Assembly: GCF_003970675.1 (NCBI RefSeq)
Contig: NZ_CP034562.1
Location: 1,984,001 to 2,048,000 of the forward strand
From: Flammeovirga pectinis
Lineage (GTDB): Bacteria > Bacteroidota > Bacteroidia > Cytophagales > Flammeovirgaceae
Length of the DNA stretch: 64,000 nucleotides
Direction of reading: 5' to 3'
Part shown: piece by piece, positions 43,765-52,843 of the stretch
How positions within the stretch are numbered: the first letter of the stretch is position 1
Layout: every line of letters begins with the position of its first letter
Notes under the pieces: model-generated
What the model saw: the letters and a program-made list of their open reading frames with translations, nothing else
The model's database searches: none
Told to the model about the DNA's origin: nothing
Made by a program: the position numbers and the translations under genes

Positions 43765-45447
43765 CTATCTTCTAGTTACCATTGCTTTTCTGCTTACTCT
43801 CCAAGCATTTAATCCTCTCACCTTTTTAGCTTCTCCGTATAAAGACAACTCTAAGCTAGAACCTTTCGTTCCGTTATCTGACATATACTCATCAAACATC
43901 ATCGCAAGGTTCATATTTAATGTTCTTTTTGAATCTGCTTCATCAACGAACTCAAAGTCTGCTGTAACATCATCAATAACATTTACTTTATAAACATGTT
44001 TGTATGTTATCTTCTTCGTAGATAGATTTGTTAAAAATCCATTACCATCAGGCTCAGCATAAAAAGATTCTATATAGGTAGATGATGGAGAAACATAAGA
44101 TGCCTTTTCTACATCAATTGTTTTAGGAGCTTTAGTTTCAACTACTTCAGAAAAAGTAAATTCTTCGTTTTTAGTTCTGTTTATTAACTTATTTACACTC
44201 TCCCAAAGTTCTTGTTGTCTTTCTTGTGTTTCACCTAAAGATGCTGCTATACCTTCAATTACTTTATCTAAATGAGCTTTATCATCTACATTTTTATCTT
44301 GTAGTACAGATTGAAGTTCTTGTTGACGTCGAGTCATTTCATCACTTATGTTATGAATATTCTCTAGTTCATCAGTAAGTGATTTACTTAATGTTTCTAA
44401 TTTATTAGATAGGTTTTCTTCAAGAATAGACATACTATCTCTTAACTCATGACGTTCCCCTTTTATCTTTGTAAACCTTAAATCAACTTTCTTTAGTTCA
44501 TTTCCATGCTCATCAGAGATATGATTGATCGACTTATTTAAAATGTCTAATTGTTTTGAAAAAGACTGAATAGCCTCATCCTTTACATATTCAGATTTGA
44601 CATCAACTATTTGCCTTTCTAGTTGATCTAAACGAACAATAAATTCTCGTACTGATTCTTTATTAAAACTTTCCTCATTAATACTATTAATTTTATCAAC
44701 TAATGATTCAAATTTTTGTTCTACGTTTATTGATATTTCCTGAAGAGCTGTTTTTCTTGCTTTATGAACAAGTTCAAATTGTTCCTCAAGATTATCTATT
44801 TGTTTTTGGGTATTCTCTAAATCATCAACTCTGTGGAAATAATCATTTTCACGAGTTTCTAACCTTTTATTCTCTCTTTCAAGTTGAATAATTCTATCTT
44901 CTAATAATTGAAATCTTTCTAAAATTTCAATGTTAAATCCTTTATCAAATTCTTTGTTAGGTGCAATTTGCTGAGAAGCATTATCAGACACCATTTCTGT
45001 ATTTATATTTCCTAGCTTTTTATCACTTAAAGCAGTCTCATAGAAATGGCTCAAAAATACATATACAAAACTAGCAGTTCTTGAATCGCTTATATATAGT
45101 TCAAGATCATTTATAGAAGAACATTCTAAAATATTAGAAAGGTTATCTACAATTTCATTTTTATAAGCAAAAAGTCTATCTATGTCCCATTTTGGTGTTT
45201 TCTCAGAAACTACCCATAATTCCATGCAAATCTCATCAAAAAGCAATTCATCTAAATCATTATACTCTAAAAATTCTTTTTTAGAATACAGATTTACACC
45301 TCTACCTTTTAATTTAAAGCATTGTTTACCTTCCCCGATATTCCCTTTTCCTTCTTTAATTAATGTGTAAAATCTATACACAGAAAACTCTACAATTTGG
45401 AAAAAGGATATTTTTTTATCAGGTTGAATCATTGATGAAATTGTCAT
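43765..45447 (-). CDS. Coiled-coil protein of unknown function
   Basis: The 560-residue soluble protein has an N-terminal ~150-residue globular part, a long coiled coil (~170-440) with heptad-like Leu/Ile and Glu/Lys (RLETRENDYFHRVDDLENTQKQIDNLEEQFELV and several later blocks), and a C-terminal ~110-residue globular domain (SFYAEPDGNGFLTNLSTKK ... LSLYGEAKKVRGLNAWRVSRKAMVTRR). No signal peptide or membrane helix. The length and domain order suggest a cytoplasmic structural or scaffold protein. I recognise no named family. It converges on the PspC gene, with only five bases between the stops. Confidence 0.78.
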   Translation of the reverse strand: MTISSMIQPDKKISFFQIVEFSVYRFYTLIKEGKGNIGEGKQCFKLKGRGVNLYSKKEFLEYNDLDELLFDEICMELWVVSEKTPKWDIDRLFAYKNEIVDNLSNILECSSINDLELYISDSRTASFVYVFLSHFYETALSDKKLGNINTEMVSDNASQQIAPNKEFDKGFNIEILERFQLLEDRIIQLERENKRLETRENDYFHRVDDLENTQKQIDNLEEQFELVHKARKTALQEISINVEQKFESLVDKINSINEESFNKESVREFIVRLDQLERQIVDVKSEYVKDEAIQSFSKQLDILNKSINHISDEHGNELKKVDLRFTKIKGERHELRDSMSILEENLSNKLETLSKSLTDELENIHNISDEMTRRQQELQSVLQDKNVDDKAHLDKVIEGIAASLGETQERQQELWESVNKLINRTKNEEFTFSEVVETKAPKTIDVEKASYVSPSSTYIESFYAEPDGNGFLTNLSTKKITYKHVYKVNVIDDVTADFEFVDEADSKRTLNMNLAMMFDEYMSDNGTKGSSLELSLYGEAKKVRGLNAWRVSRKAMVTRR

Positions 45448-45730
45448 AAGTTACAAAGAAAACGCAGGGTTATTAACAGAAAATTTAGTACACAAATGTA
45501 GTATTATAACAAGTCACATTAGCGACTAATAACTATTATTAACAATAATTTAGATTATTAAAATTATTATATCTGCAAAAGACGACAATTAACTAGGCAA
45601 AACAAAAATCTTTATGATATTATTTTAATAAAGTCGACTAGTTTGAAATATTATTAACGTAGTGTCTCAAAATTATTTTTTTAGAACTATTATTGTAAGT
45701 AGTATTTCTTTAACAAATCAATTTTTTAAA

Positions 45731-46201
45731 ATGAGATTAAAATCTATCGCACAATATATAGTATACTTTATTGTACTAATAACATTTACATCTTGCGGCC
45801 CTGAAGCTCCAGAATTTTATGATGTGAAAAATATTGAAATGTTCACATTAGAAGATGGTAATTTTGTTGTTAGAGCAGAAGCAGTCCTTTATAATCCGAA
45901 TGGAGTATCTATTACTGTAGATCAAATACATGTAGATGTATTAATAAATGGAAATGTAATTGGTAATGTAGATCAAAATCTTTCTTCTGAAGCCAAAAAG
46001 AAATCTGAATTTACTCTTCCTCTTGAAGTACAATTTCCTCCAAAAGCACTATTTTCCAATATTTTAGGTGGACTTATTAATATGGCAACTGGAGAAGACT
46101 TTGAGGTAAGATATACTGGTTTTGTAAGAACTAAAGTACTAGGAGTCAGCTTTAAAGTACCTTTTGATCAGGTAGAAACAGTTGGTTTAAATTTAAAATA
46201 A
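45731..46201 (+). CDS. LEA14-like lipoprotein
   Basis: The protein has 156 residues from the ATG at 45731; the frame extends to a GTG at 45662 but that part is not signal-like. It has a lipoprotein signal: a hydrophobic stretch IVYFIVLITFTSC with the lipid-anchored Cys. The mature domain (EFYDVKNIEMFTLEDGNFVVRAEAVLYNPNGVSITVDQIHVDVLINGN) matches the LEA type 2/WHy fold, one beta-sandwich. Such proteins may protect membranes or proteins against desiccation or stress. The leading -7/-33 boxes are not clear. A terminator follows. Confidence 0.85.
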   Translation: MRLKSIAQYIVYFIVLITFTSCGPEAPEFYDVKNIEMFTLEDGNFVVRAEAVLYNPNGVSITVDQIHVDVLINGNVIGNVDQNLSSEAKKKSEFTLPLEVQFPPKALFSNILGGLINMATGEDFEVRYTGFVRTKVLGVSFKVPFDQVETVGLNLK

Positions 46202-46205
46202 AAAA

Positions 46206-46243
46206 AGAGCGTCATCTACTATTTAAAAGGTGACGCTTTTTTT
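46206..46243. terminator. Hairpin after the LEA14-like gene
   Basis: GAGCGTCA with TGACGC followed by T8, immediately after the stop. The stem is imperfect, with a wobble and bulge, but the T-run is strong; the converging gene ends at 46243. Confidence 0.7.
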
Positions 46244-49200
46244 TATACATATGATAACTTTTGTAAGTTGATGGATGTTCTAAATGACTTACGAACATTG
46301 TTCATAATAATTTCTACCATGTGCATGTCTGTTGCTAATAATAAGAAGAATGTCTCTTCGTCAATTTCATACACATAAGTATTTTTTATTGCATATAAAT
46401 TTCCCACCCAAACTTCTGATTTAGGAGAAATGTACGTTCCAATTACATTTCTTTTTTTATACAAAATTGTATGAACATCACCTTCCCCAACTGCTAATTC
46501 TCCATCCTTAATTATATAAAGGCCTTTTTCTTTTAATACTTCTGCTGAGGTTATAATTTGTCCTTGTTCATAATAATTTAAGATTGATATTTCAGCTAAT
46601 TCCGCTAATTCGTCTCCATTAAGACCATGAAATTCTGATAAATTAGAAAAGAACAATGCCTTTGAAAAAATGAACTTAGAAGTCTCAGTAAAATCCATAG
46701 ATTCAACTCCTCTCAAAAGGTCTCTAAGTTCTGCTTCTTTATCTTGTTCCAACCTTCCGTATGCATTTTCAAGTTTTTCTGGAAAATGAACTTTTAAAAT
46801 CCATGCAGCTAACTCACATAATAATTTTTCACCATCAAAAAGATAACCTACTAAAATATCTGGATTACAATTTTCTGGATGGTCAGATAGAGCATACAAA
46901 GCAGCCGCACGTGCCCAAGCTGATAGCCAATTGGGATCTCTAGTGACTAACCTTTGCAATACATATTCACTAGAATATGTTTCTCTATAAAATAATTCTC
47001 TTAACTTTTTTACTCGTTCTTCTGGTAAGATATCTTCGAAGAGTGGTAGAACGTAACTTTTCACATCTTCATCAATTAAAACATCCAAGAGTTCTACAGC
47101 ATAGCCAATACTATCTGCAGTCCCTAACTCGTGGTTTTTACGAATAAGTTGTAGTGAACCCCTATCGTAAAGCATATCTAAGAGCAAAAACATTTGATCA
47201 TAATTATGAATAATTTCAGTCTGTAAAGCGCGTTGAACTAAAACTGTAAATTTATTATCATCAATTTCTAACGAAGCTGCTATGTTCCAATAGCAATTGT
47301 TTGCTTCTCTTTTTAATGCTTCTTTTAAGAACAAGATTGAGTACTCTTCTTCTGCATTCCAACCTAAAGAACTTAACAATGACAAGGCCTCGTAAGATAT
47401 TCTTCTCTCAGGGTATGTAATTTTATCGGCTAATAGTTGAACAGATTCTTCACTACCAATTTTAGCATATGCTTGTAAAATCAGTCTTTTTGTTTTCTGT
47501 ACTTGACCATTTTTGTGAAAAGCTGTTTCCAAGATTTTAGCACCAGACTCTCCTATTGCAACAATTGCAGAAAGTGCAACTCTTTCATCTCCTTTAATAG
47601 CTAAACGTTCTACTAAAGCAGGAATTAATATTGAAATTTTATGAAAACCTACTAATGCCATTGCCTCAATTCTAACTTCAAAATTATAGTCACGAATTAG
47701 CTTTGAAATGGTATTCTCAAGATTATCATTGTAATGATTAAACATTAATCTTGCAGACATTATTCTATCAGCAGGCACAGACGAACTAGCTAATTCTATA
47801 ATGTTATTGTCATTTGCTTCTAAAACAACTTCTGCTTTTAGTTCTTCAGACAACGCAGAGGCTACCATCACTAAATTATCATCTTCAAAAGATCCTTTAG
47901 AAAACTGATCTAACGCATGTGTGCTCTCATAAATTCTGTAATCTTTAATTTTAGCTAGGGCTATTCTTTTATTCACAAACCTAAAAAGATTATCTTCTTG
48001 TGAAAGGATTTCTCTAAATAAGAATACATCAAGTCTTTCTATCAATTTAAATAATAATGGTGATAGTTTTGTAGAGACACTATTCCATCTTGTTTGTAAT
48101 AAGTTTTGAATTTTATTATTCTTAAATCTTGCTCCTATCCCTTCATCATATTCACTTTCTGTAGAATTTGCAGATAATAAATTTTTAAGAGATATTCTAT
48201 ATTCATGGTACATCTTAAAGGTTACAAAAACCCAAACTCCTACAATTGCAAAAATCATGAAGTTGTTGTAAAGAATATTATATCCGTTAATTTTTGATAT
48301 GCCTATCATTAATATACCTGCACATAAAGTAGAAAATTGTGCAACAGTACCTTCTACTAAAGTTTGTGCTTCGTAACGAATACTTGCCGGCAAGGGAAAA
48401 AAGAAGATTTTAACGGTAGGATTTTCCAAGGAATCTCTCAATGCGTCTGTAACTAACTTTGACATTGAAATTATAAGAAAAAACATTAGAAATGCATCCG
48501 ATGATTTATCGTGACCGAATAATGATCCAATTACTAGATCTATTATACTAAAAAATACCAATATACCTGGTAGTAACATCAAAGAATATTGCAACCCATA
48601 GACTTCTAAAATTTTATCATTTAAAAATGTCTGAACTAAGAATGATACAATGATTACAAAAGCTTCAAAAAAGGCAATAAAGTTTGCTAGTTCATTTTCT
48701 TGCTGAAAATATTTTGGTGTTACAGTAACAAAAGAATAATCTACAAAGGCAGCAGAAAAGGTTGAGCACATTACAAAAATACTAATCATAAAAAAGTATT
48801 TTTTATAATCTCTAAGTTTCACTCTACCCTCTTTCTTACTAGTTTCTTTATCTACAGTTACAGCTTCTGCTGCATGCATTTTAAACTTTCTTAGAATATA
48901 TACTATAGATATGAAACATCCCAAATAGGCAACAGTACCCACCATTGCTAAATATGATAGTGATGGTAACACTTGCTGAATAAAAGGAACTGAAAAGAAT
49001 GCTAGAATGGTCGCTACAGCTTGTCCGGTATCTATACCTCCAGATAATCGTTTACTTTGCGTAAAGTTAAATAGACGACCGAATGCTCCCCAAAAAATTA
49101 AAAGTGAAATTGAAACTATCGGTCCTAACGTTGCAAAACCTATAAATACAACCCAAGGGTGATTCTCTTTGGCTATTAAAAAAAAGGTTATTACTCCAAT

Positions 49201-49485
49201 CATTAATAAGATTATGATTGATGTATAATAGGTCAACTTTCGGAAACCAATAATATTTTGTAATCTCGAAAAGACTATTGTAAAAAGAATACCTAGAATA
49301 CCTTGAGTAATTAATGCCAACGGGAAATCTGATTCATTTCCAAACTTTGAAATAAATAAAGTATTTATTGCAACACTATAGCTTGCCATAAATATACCTG
49401 TAAAGAACCCTAGTGTTAATAAAGCAGCAATTCTAGACCATTCAGAGGATAATCCCCCTACCATATTGAGTAATAGCCTTTTCAT
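46243..49485 (-). CDS. Transporter-like protein with HEAT repeats and cNMP-binding domain
   Basis: The 1080-residue protein is a three-part fusion. Residues ~1-430 hold about twelve membrane helices resembling MFS/NTP-transporter-type folds (SSEWSRIAALLTLGFFTGIFMASYSVAINTLFISKFG is the start). Residues ~500-900 are helical repeats of the HEAT/armadillo type (ALVERLAIKGDERVALSAIVAIGESG is one unit). Residues ~930-1070 are a cNMP-binding-like fold (YEQGQIITSAEVLKEKGLYIIKDGELAVGEGD) whose ligand Arg is not obvious. I recall such fusions in other Bacteroidota. The transported solute is unknown. The cNMP part may sense a nucleotide or only mediate contacts. Confidence 0.85.
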   Translation of the reverse strand: MKRLLLNMVGGLSSEWSRIAALLTLGFFTGIFMASYSVAINTLFISKFGNESDFPLALITQGILGILFTIVFSRLQNIIGFRKLTYYTSIIILLMIGVITFFLIAKENHPWVVFIGFATLGPIVSISLLIFWGAFGRLFNFTQSKRLSGGIDTGQAVATILAFFSVPFIQQVLPSLSYLAMVGTVAYLGCFISIVYILRKFKMHAAEAVTVDKETSKKEGRVKLRDYKKYFFMISIFVMCSTFSAAFVDYSFVTVTPKYFQQENELANFIAFFEAFVIIVSFLVQTFLNDKILEVYGLQYSLMLLPGILVFFSIIDLVIGSLFGHDKSSDAFLMFFLIISMSKLVTDALRDSLENPTVKIFFFPLPASIRYEAQTLVEGTVAQFSTLCAGILMIGISKINGYNILYNNFMIFAIVGVWVFVTFKMYHEYRISLKNLLSANSTESEYDEGIGARFKNNKIQNLLQTRWNSVSTKLSPLLFKLIERLDVFLFREILSQEDNLFRFVNKRIALAKIKDYRIYESTHALDQFSKGSFEDDNLVMVASALSEELKAEVVLEANDNNIIELASSSVPADRIMSARLMFNHYNDNLENTISKLIRDYNFEVRIEAMALVGFHKISILIPALVERLAIKGDERVALSAIVAIGESGAKILETAFHKNGQVQKTKRLILQAYAKIGSEESVQLLADKITYPERRISYEALSLLSSLGWNAEEEYSILFLKEALKREANNCYWNIAASLEIDDNKFTVLVQRALQTEIIHNYDQMFLLLDMLYDRGSLQLIRKNHELGTADSIGYAVELLDVLIDEDVKSYVLPLFEDILPEERVKKLRELFYRETYSSEYVLQRLVTRDPNWLSAWARAAALYALSDHPENCNPDILVGYLFDGEKLLCELAAWILKVHFPEKLENAYGRLEQDKEAELRDLLRGVESMDFTETSKFIFSKALFFSNLSEFHGLNGDELAELAEISILNYYEQGQIITSAEVLKEKGLYIIKDGELAVGEGDVHTILYKKRNVIGTYISPKSEVWVGNLYAIKNTYVYEIDEETFFLLLATDMHMVEIIMNNVRKSFRTSINLQKLSYV

Positions 49486-49770
49486 GAATATGAAGTTCTA
49501 TTTAAATGTGAAAATAGTTTATTTTAAGTTATTTGAATATAACTAAAAATCATACCTAATCTATTTCTTACCCACAAAATATCTATAAGAACCAATTATT
49601 AAGAATAATGAACTGGGTTTTCCGAACTTTTTAAAGCATATGAAAATGTAAAATTATCACTATCAAATTCTACTCTTCCTTCAGAGATTTTAAAATTAGT
49701 TAGTCAAAGATTCTAGTTAATGAAAAAGTAATTATTAAATCATTTACTTCTAATTCCATTAAAAAAGCAA
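49486..49770. other. Intergenic stretch, no gene seen
   Basis: AT-rich spacer upstream of the leftward transporter-HEAT gene. It must hold that gene's promoter, but I could not pick a convincing -7/-33 pair. No ORF, RNA structure or repeat stands out. Confidence 0.5.
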
Positions 49771-49802
49771 AAAGTCCTTCATCGTAAATGATGAAGGACT
49801 TT
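49771..49802 (-). terminator. Terminator of malQ
   Basis: A perfect 13-base stem (49771-49783 with 49790-49802) and flanking A/T runs lie 20 bases past the malQ stop on the minus strand. Confidence 0.85.
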
Positions 49803-49821
49803 CTATTTATATCAATACTAC

Positions 49822-52560
49822 TTAGTAAGAAGAATTTCTTCCAGAAGCAGTAATTAATCCATTTAACTTCGAATTAAAGCTTTTCAACTTCATCAATTCT
49901 TCACAAGATAAATGCATTCTGTATCTCCAATAATGGTGTTTGATTGCAGGAATATTGATACGCTCATCTTCTGCACTTTCTCTACGAACTTCTCCATCAA
50001 TTGCTAATAAATCTTGAAGCGGGAAGATTGTCCACATAGAATCTGCATATAAATGCTGCTGTAAGATCTGCTCTGCAATCCAAGGCTCACAATCTTGAGG
50101 TGCTTCACCCCAATTACCGAGAATTTCATTATAGAAACGTTGTGTTTCTTCACGATCTTCAGTCCACCAACCTCTAACAGTCGACATATCATGAGAAGAA
50201 GGAGACGCAACAGATTCGTAAGGATAATTACCTGGGTGGCCAAATGAAATTGTTGGATCTTTTGGCATTCTTTGAATTTCTAAACTTAGAATTTCCAATT
50301 CTGTCATTATTCCTGGTACACAATCTGGGACCATTCCTAAATCTTCACCACAGATTAGCATATTTGTTGCTTCTTTAATTGCAGGAAGTTTTTCCATAGC
50401 CTGTGCAGACCATAAATCTTCTTGACGTTTAAAGAAATAATCTACATATAATTCCCAGAAGTGGTATTTAGCACCAGCATCAAGTTCATTAAATGTTCTT
50501 GATTTGTCCATTGTTACTCTAGGAGCATAATGCAAACCATCTGTATACCCTAAAGCAGGAATTAATAATACTTCATTATGAAGACTATATAAGCTCTCTC
50601 TTATTGCCTCAAGTCTAGCAACATCAGCATCTTTTTTAGCTAAAAGCTTTGCAAAGTGTGCTTGAATTTTTACTTGAGAATCAAATTTCTTTTTGAAGTT
50701 ATATGCTCCATCCCATTTTTGATCAAAATACTCGTGCTTTACAGCATCTGTATCATCACCAAACATTTGACCTAAGAAATGCTCTCTAATATAAGGTTTA
50801 CAGAATCTATCAAAATCAAATCCGACACCTCTATTTTCTAATTCAGAAACGTGTAATGGTAAAGCAGGTCTAAATTGACCTAATAAACCTTGAACAGAAT
50901 CGATAGGAATCTCCCAAATTCTAAAGAATCCTAAGATATGGTCAATTCTAAATGTTTGGAAGTATTGTGAAAGATGAGTCATACGGCTTTTCCACCATCC
51001 ATAATCATCCTTTTTCATTGTCTCCCAATCGTATGTAGGGAAACCCCAGTTTTGTCCATTTACCGCAAAATCATCTGGAGGAGCACCTGCCTGACCATTC
51101 ATATTGTATAAATGAGGAGCAGTCCATGCATCTGCAGAGAATCTGTAAATACCAATTGGAATATCACCTTTTAAAACAACATTTTGAGATTGTGCATATT
51201 CAGATGCTTCTAATAACTGAGCATGTAAATGATATTGTACAAATACATAGAAGTTAACATCATCTTTTACTTTAGAAGCTGCAGCAAATAATTTATTTAC
51301 TTTCCTAGCATCATAAGTAGCAAAATCTTCAAATTTTGTAAAATCTGGCGTCTTATATTTATCTCTTAAATAACAAAAAGCAGCATATGGTAATAACCAA
51401 TCATTTTGCTCTTTAAGAAATGCTTTAACTTTAGCACCTTTTAAGAATGAGGCTTTTTTCTCAGACCAAATCTCTTTTAGGTAGTCCATTTTTGCATTCA
51501 TTACTGCTTCATAATCCACAGTATCAAGTGCATTCAACTTCTGCTTAAGCGTATTAAGCTTTGTCATCTTCTTTTTATCTTTCAACGATCCTACCGCTTC
51601 AAGATTAATGTAAAGAGGATGTAAAGCATATACAGATACAGAAGCATATGGGTAAGAATCTACCCAAGTATAAGTTGCCATTGTATCGTTAACTGGAAGA
51701 ATTTGAACAAGTCGCATTCCTGTTTCTTTAGACCAATCTACAAGTCCCTTAATATCAAGAAACTCTCCTACGCCTAACCCTTGTTCCGATCTTAAAGAGA
51801 ATACAGGTAATGCAACACCCATACCTCTCCAGTTTTGTTTATTATATTCAAATCTATGATCCGAGAATTTCACCAATAAAGTTGGGTCATTTTCTTGAAT
51901 ATCATACATATGATCAAAACCACCTTCTAGTTCTACTAAACTTTTATCTTTTGTAGATACTAAAACGTATTTATATTTTAATTTATGATGGCTCTTTTTA
52001 ATTGAAGTAGTCACACTCCATAAGTCATTTTCTTCATCATATGCCATTGGAAGAGCTGCATTAATATCCCACTCTCCTAATTCTTTAGTAGAACCAACAA
52101 CCTTAACTACATAGTCTGGGTTAATTCTAGGCACATTTACATTGAATGAAAAATCTCCATCCTTTGCTGATAATTTTGGTGCTTTAACTTTTGGTGCTTT
52201 CGTCTGAAGAATAACATCAAAAGCAGCAGTATCAAATGCATTTTCAGTTTCATGGAAAGGATTCCATGCATCTTGAAATGCTAATTTTTTATATTTTTTT
52301 GAATCTAAAGAAACTACTCTCGGAGCTCCAGCTTCTTTATACTTAATACCGTTAGACTTATCTTTGAGTATATAATTATAGGTAAATGATTTTGCTCTAG
52401 TTTTACTTAAATCTACCTCAGCAATCCATATACCTCCTCCAAGGTAAGCCATCTCAACCGCTTCATTATCGTTTCCTTTACCTAATGCAGGTAATGAACC
52501 AACAATACAAAGTTGTTGACCAAATTGAGTATCATAATGTATTTTGAAAGTCGCTTTCAT
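49822..52560 (-). CDS. malQ: 4-alpha-glucanotransferase with two N-terminal CBM20 modules
   Basis: The 912-residue enzyme (DPE2-like) transfers glucan chains between maltodextrins or to a glycan. Two starch-binding CBM20 domains come first (~1-105, with GSLPALGKGN and WIAEVDL; ~133-235, with VGSTKELGEWDINAALPM). The GH77 catalytic domain (~265-900) follows, with nucleophile region FRIDHILGFFRIWEIP (~537), acid/base LICGEDLGMVPDCV (~735) and SHDMSTVRGWW (~788). There is no signal peptide, so it acts in the cytosol on glycogen or maltodextrin. A LacI-type palindrome (52684-52697) is ~125 bases upstream of the start. It is a single-gene unit between terminators. Confidence 0.94.
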   Translation of the reverse strand: MKATFKIHYDTQFGQQLCIVGSLPALGKGNDNEAVEMAYLGGGIWIAEVDLSKTRAKSFTYNYILKDKSNGIKYKEAGAPRVVSLDSKKYKKLAFQDAWNPFHETENAFDTAAFDVILQTKAPKVKAPKLSAKDGDFSFNVNVPRINPDYVVKVVGSTKELGEWDINAALPMAYDEENDLWSVTTSIKKSHHKLKYKYVLVSTKDKSLVELEGGFDHMYDIQENDPTLLVKFSDHRFEYNKQNWRGMGVALPVFSLRSEQGLGVGEFLDIKGLVDWSKETGMRLVQILPVNDTMATYTWVDSYPYASVSVYALHPLYINLEAVGSLKDKKKMTKLNTLKQKLNALDTVDYEAVMNAKMDYLKEIWSEKKASFLKGAKVKAFLKEQNDWLLPYAAFCYLRDKYKTPDFTKFEDFATYDARKVNKLFAAASKVKDDVNFYVFVQYHLHAQLLEASEYAQSQNVVLKGDIPIGIYRFSADAWTAPHLYNMNGQAGAPPDDFAVNGQNWGFPTYDWETMKKDDYGWWKSRMTHLSQYFQTFRIDHILGFFRIWEIPIDSVQGLLGQFRPALPLHVSELENRGVGFDFDRFCKPYIREHFLGQMFGDDTDAVKHEYFDQKWDGAYNFKKKFDSQVKIQAHFAKLLAKKDADVARLEAIRESLYSLHNEVLLIPALGYTDGLHYAPRVTMDKSRTFNELDAGAKYHFWELYVDYFFKRQEDLWSAQAMEKLPAIKEATNMLICGEDLGMVPDCVPGIMTELEILSLEIQRMPKDPTISFGHPGNYPYESVASPSSHDMSTVRGWWTEDREETQRFYNEILGNWGEAPQDCEPWIAEQILQQHLYADSMWTIFPLQDLLAIDGEVRRESAEDERINIPAIKHHYWRYRMHLSCEELMKLKSFNSKLNGLITASGRNSSY

Positions 52561-52683
52561 TCAGACAATATTTTATATAATTCTTTAAATTTTTATCAAA
52601 GACTGTGATCTTCGAAATACTAAAATAGCATATTGTTTTAGGTATATAAAAGAGATTGCTTATCTATTTTAATTTTTTTTTTT

Positions 52684-52697
52684 CGCAACGGTTTGCG
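52684..52697. promoter_or_regulatory. LacI-type palindrome upstream of malQ
   Basis: CGCAA (52684-52688), four bases, TTGCG (52693-52697) in an otherwise AT-rich spacer. LacI-family regulators such as PurR, CcpA and MalR bind sites of the form CGCAA-N4-TTGCG. The site is about 125 bases from the malQ ATG and is the only GC-rich stretch in that spacer. The regulator is not in the window; the link to malQ is inferred. Confidence 0.5.
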
Positions 52698-52790
52698 TTA
52701 CGGGATGCATGATAAAAATCATTAAACTATTCATTAGAATAGTCTCATTATTAGCACTTTTCGTAATTTTAAAGAAAATTATTAAGCGTA

Positions 52791-52827
52791 AAAAAGCCAC
52801 TAAATATTTTATACTTAGTGGCTTTTT
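52791..52827 (-). terminator. Terminator of the first T9SS cargo gene
   Basis: A perfect 13-base stem (52791-52803 with 52815-52827) with A/T runs lies 17 bases past that gene's stop on the minus strand. Confidence 0.85.
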
Positions 52828-52843
52828 ATATTAAAAGATCTTT

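Noticed and set aside
45662-45730. GTG-started extension of the LEA14-like gene
   Set aside because: It would bury the lipoprotein signal behind 23 non-signal residues.
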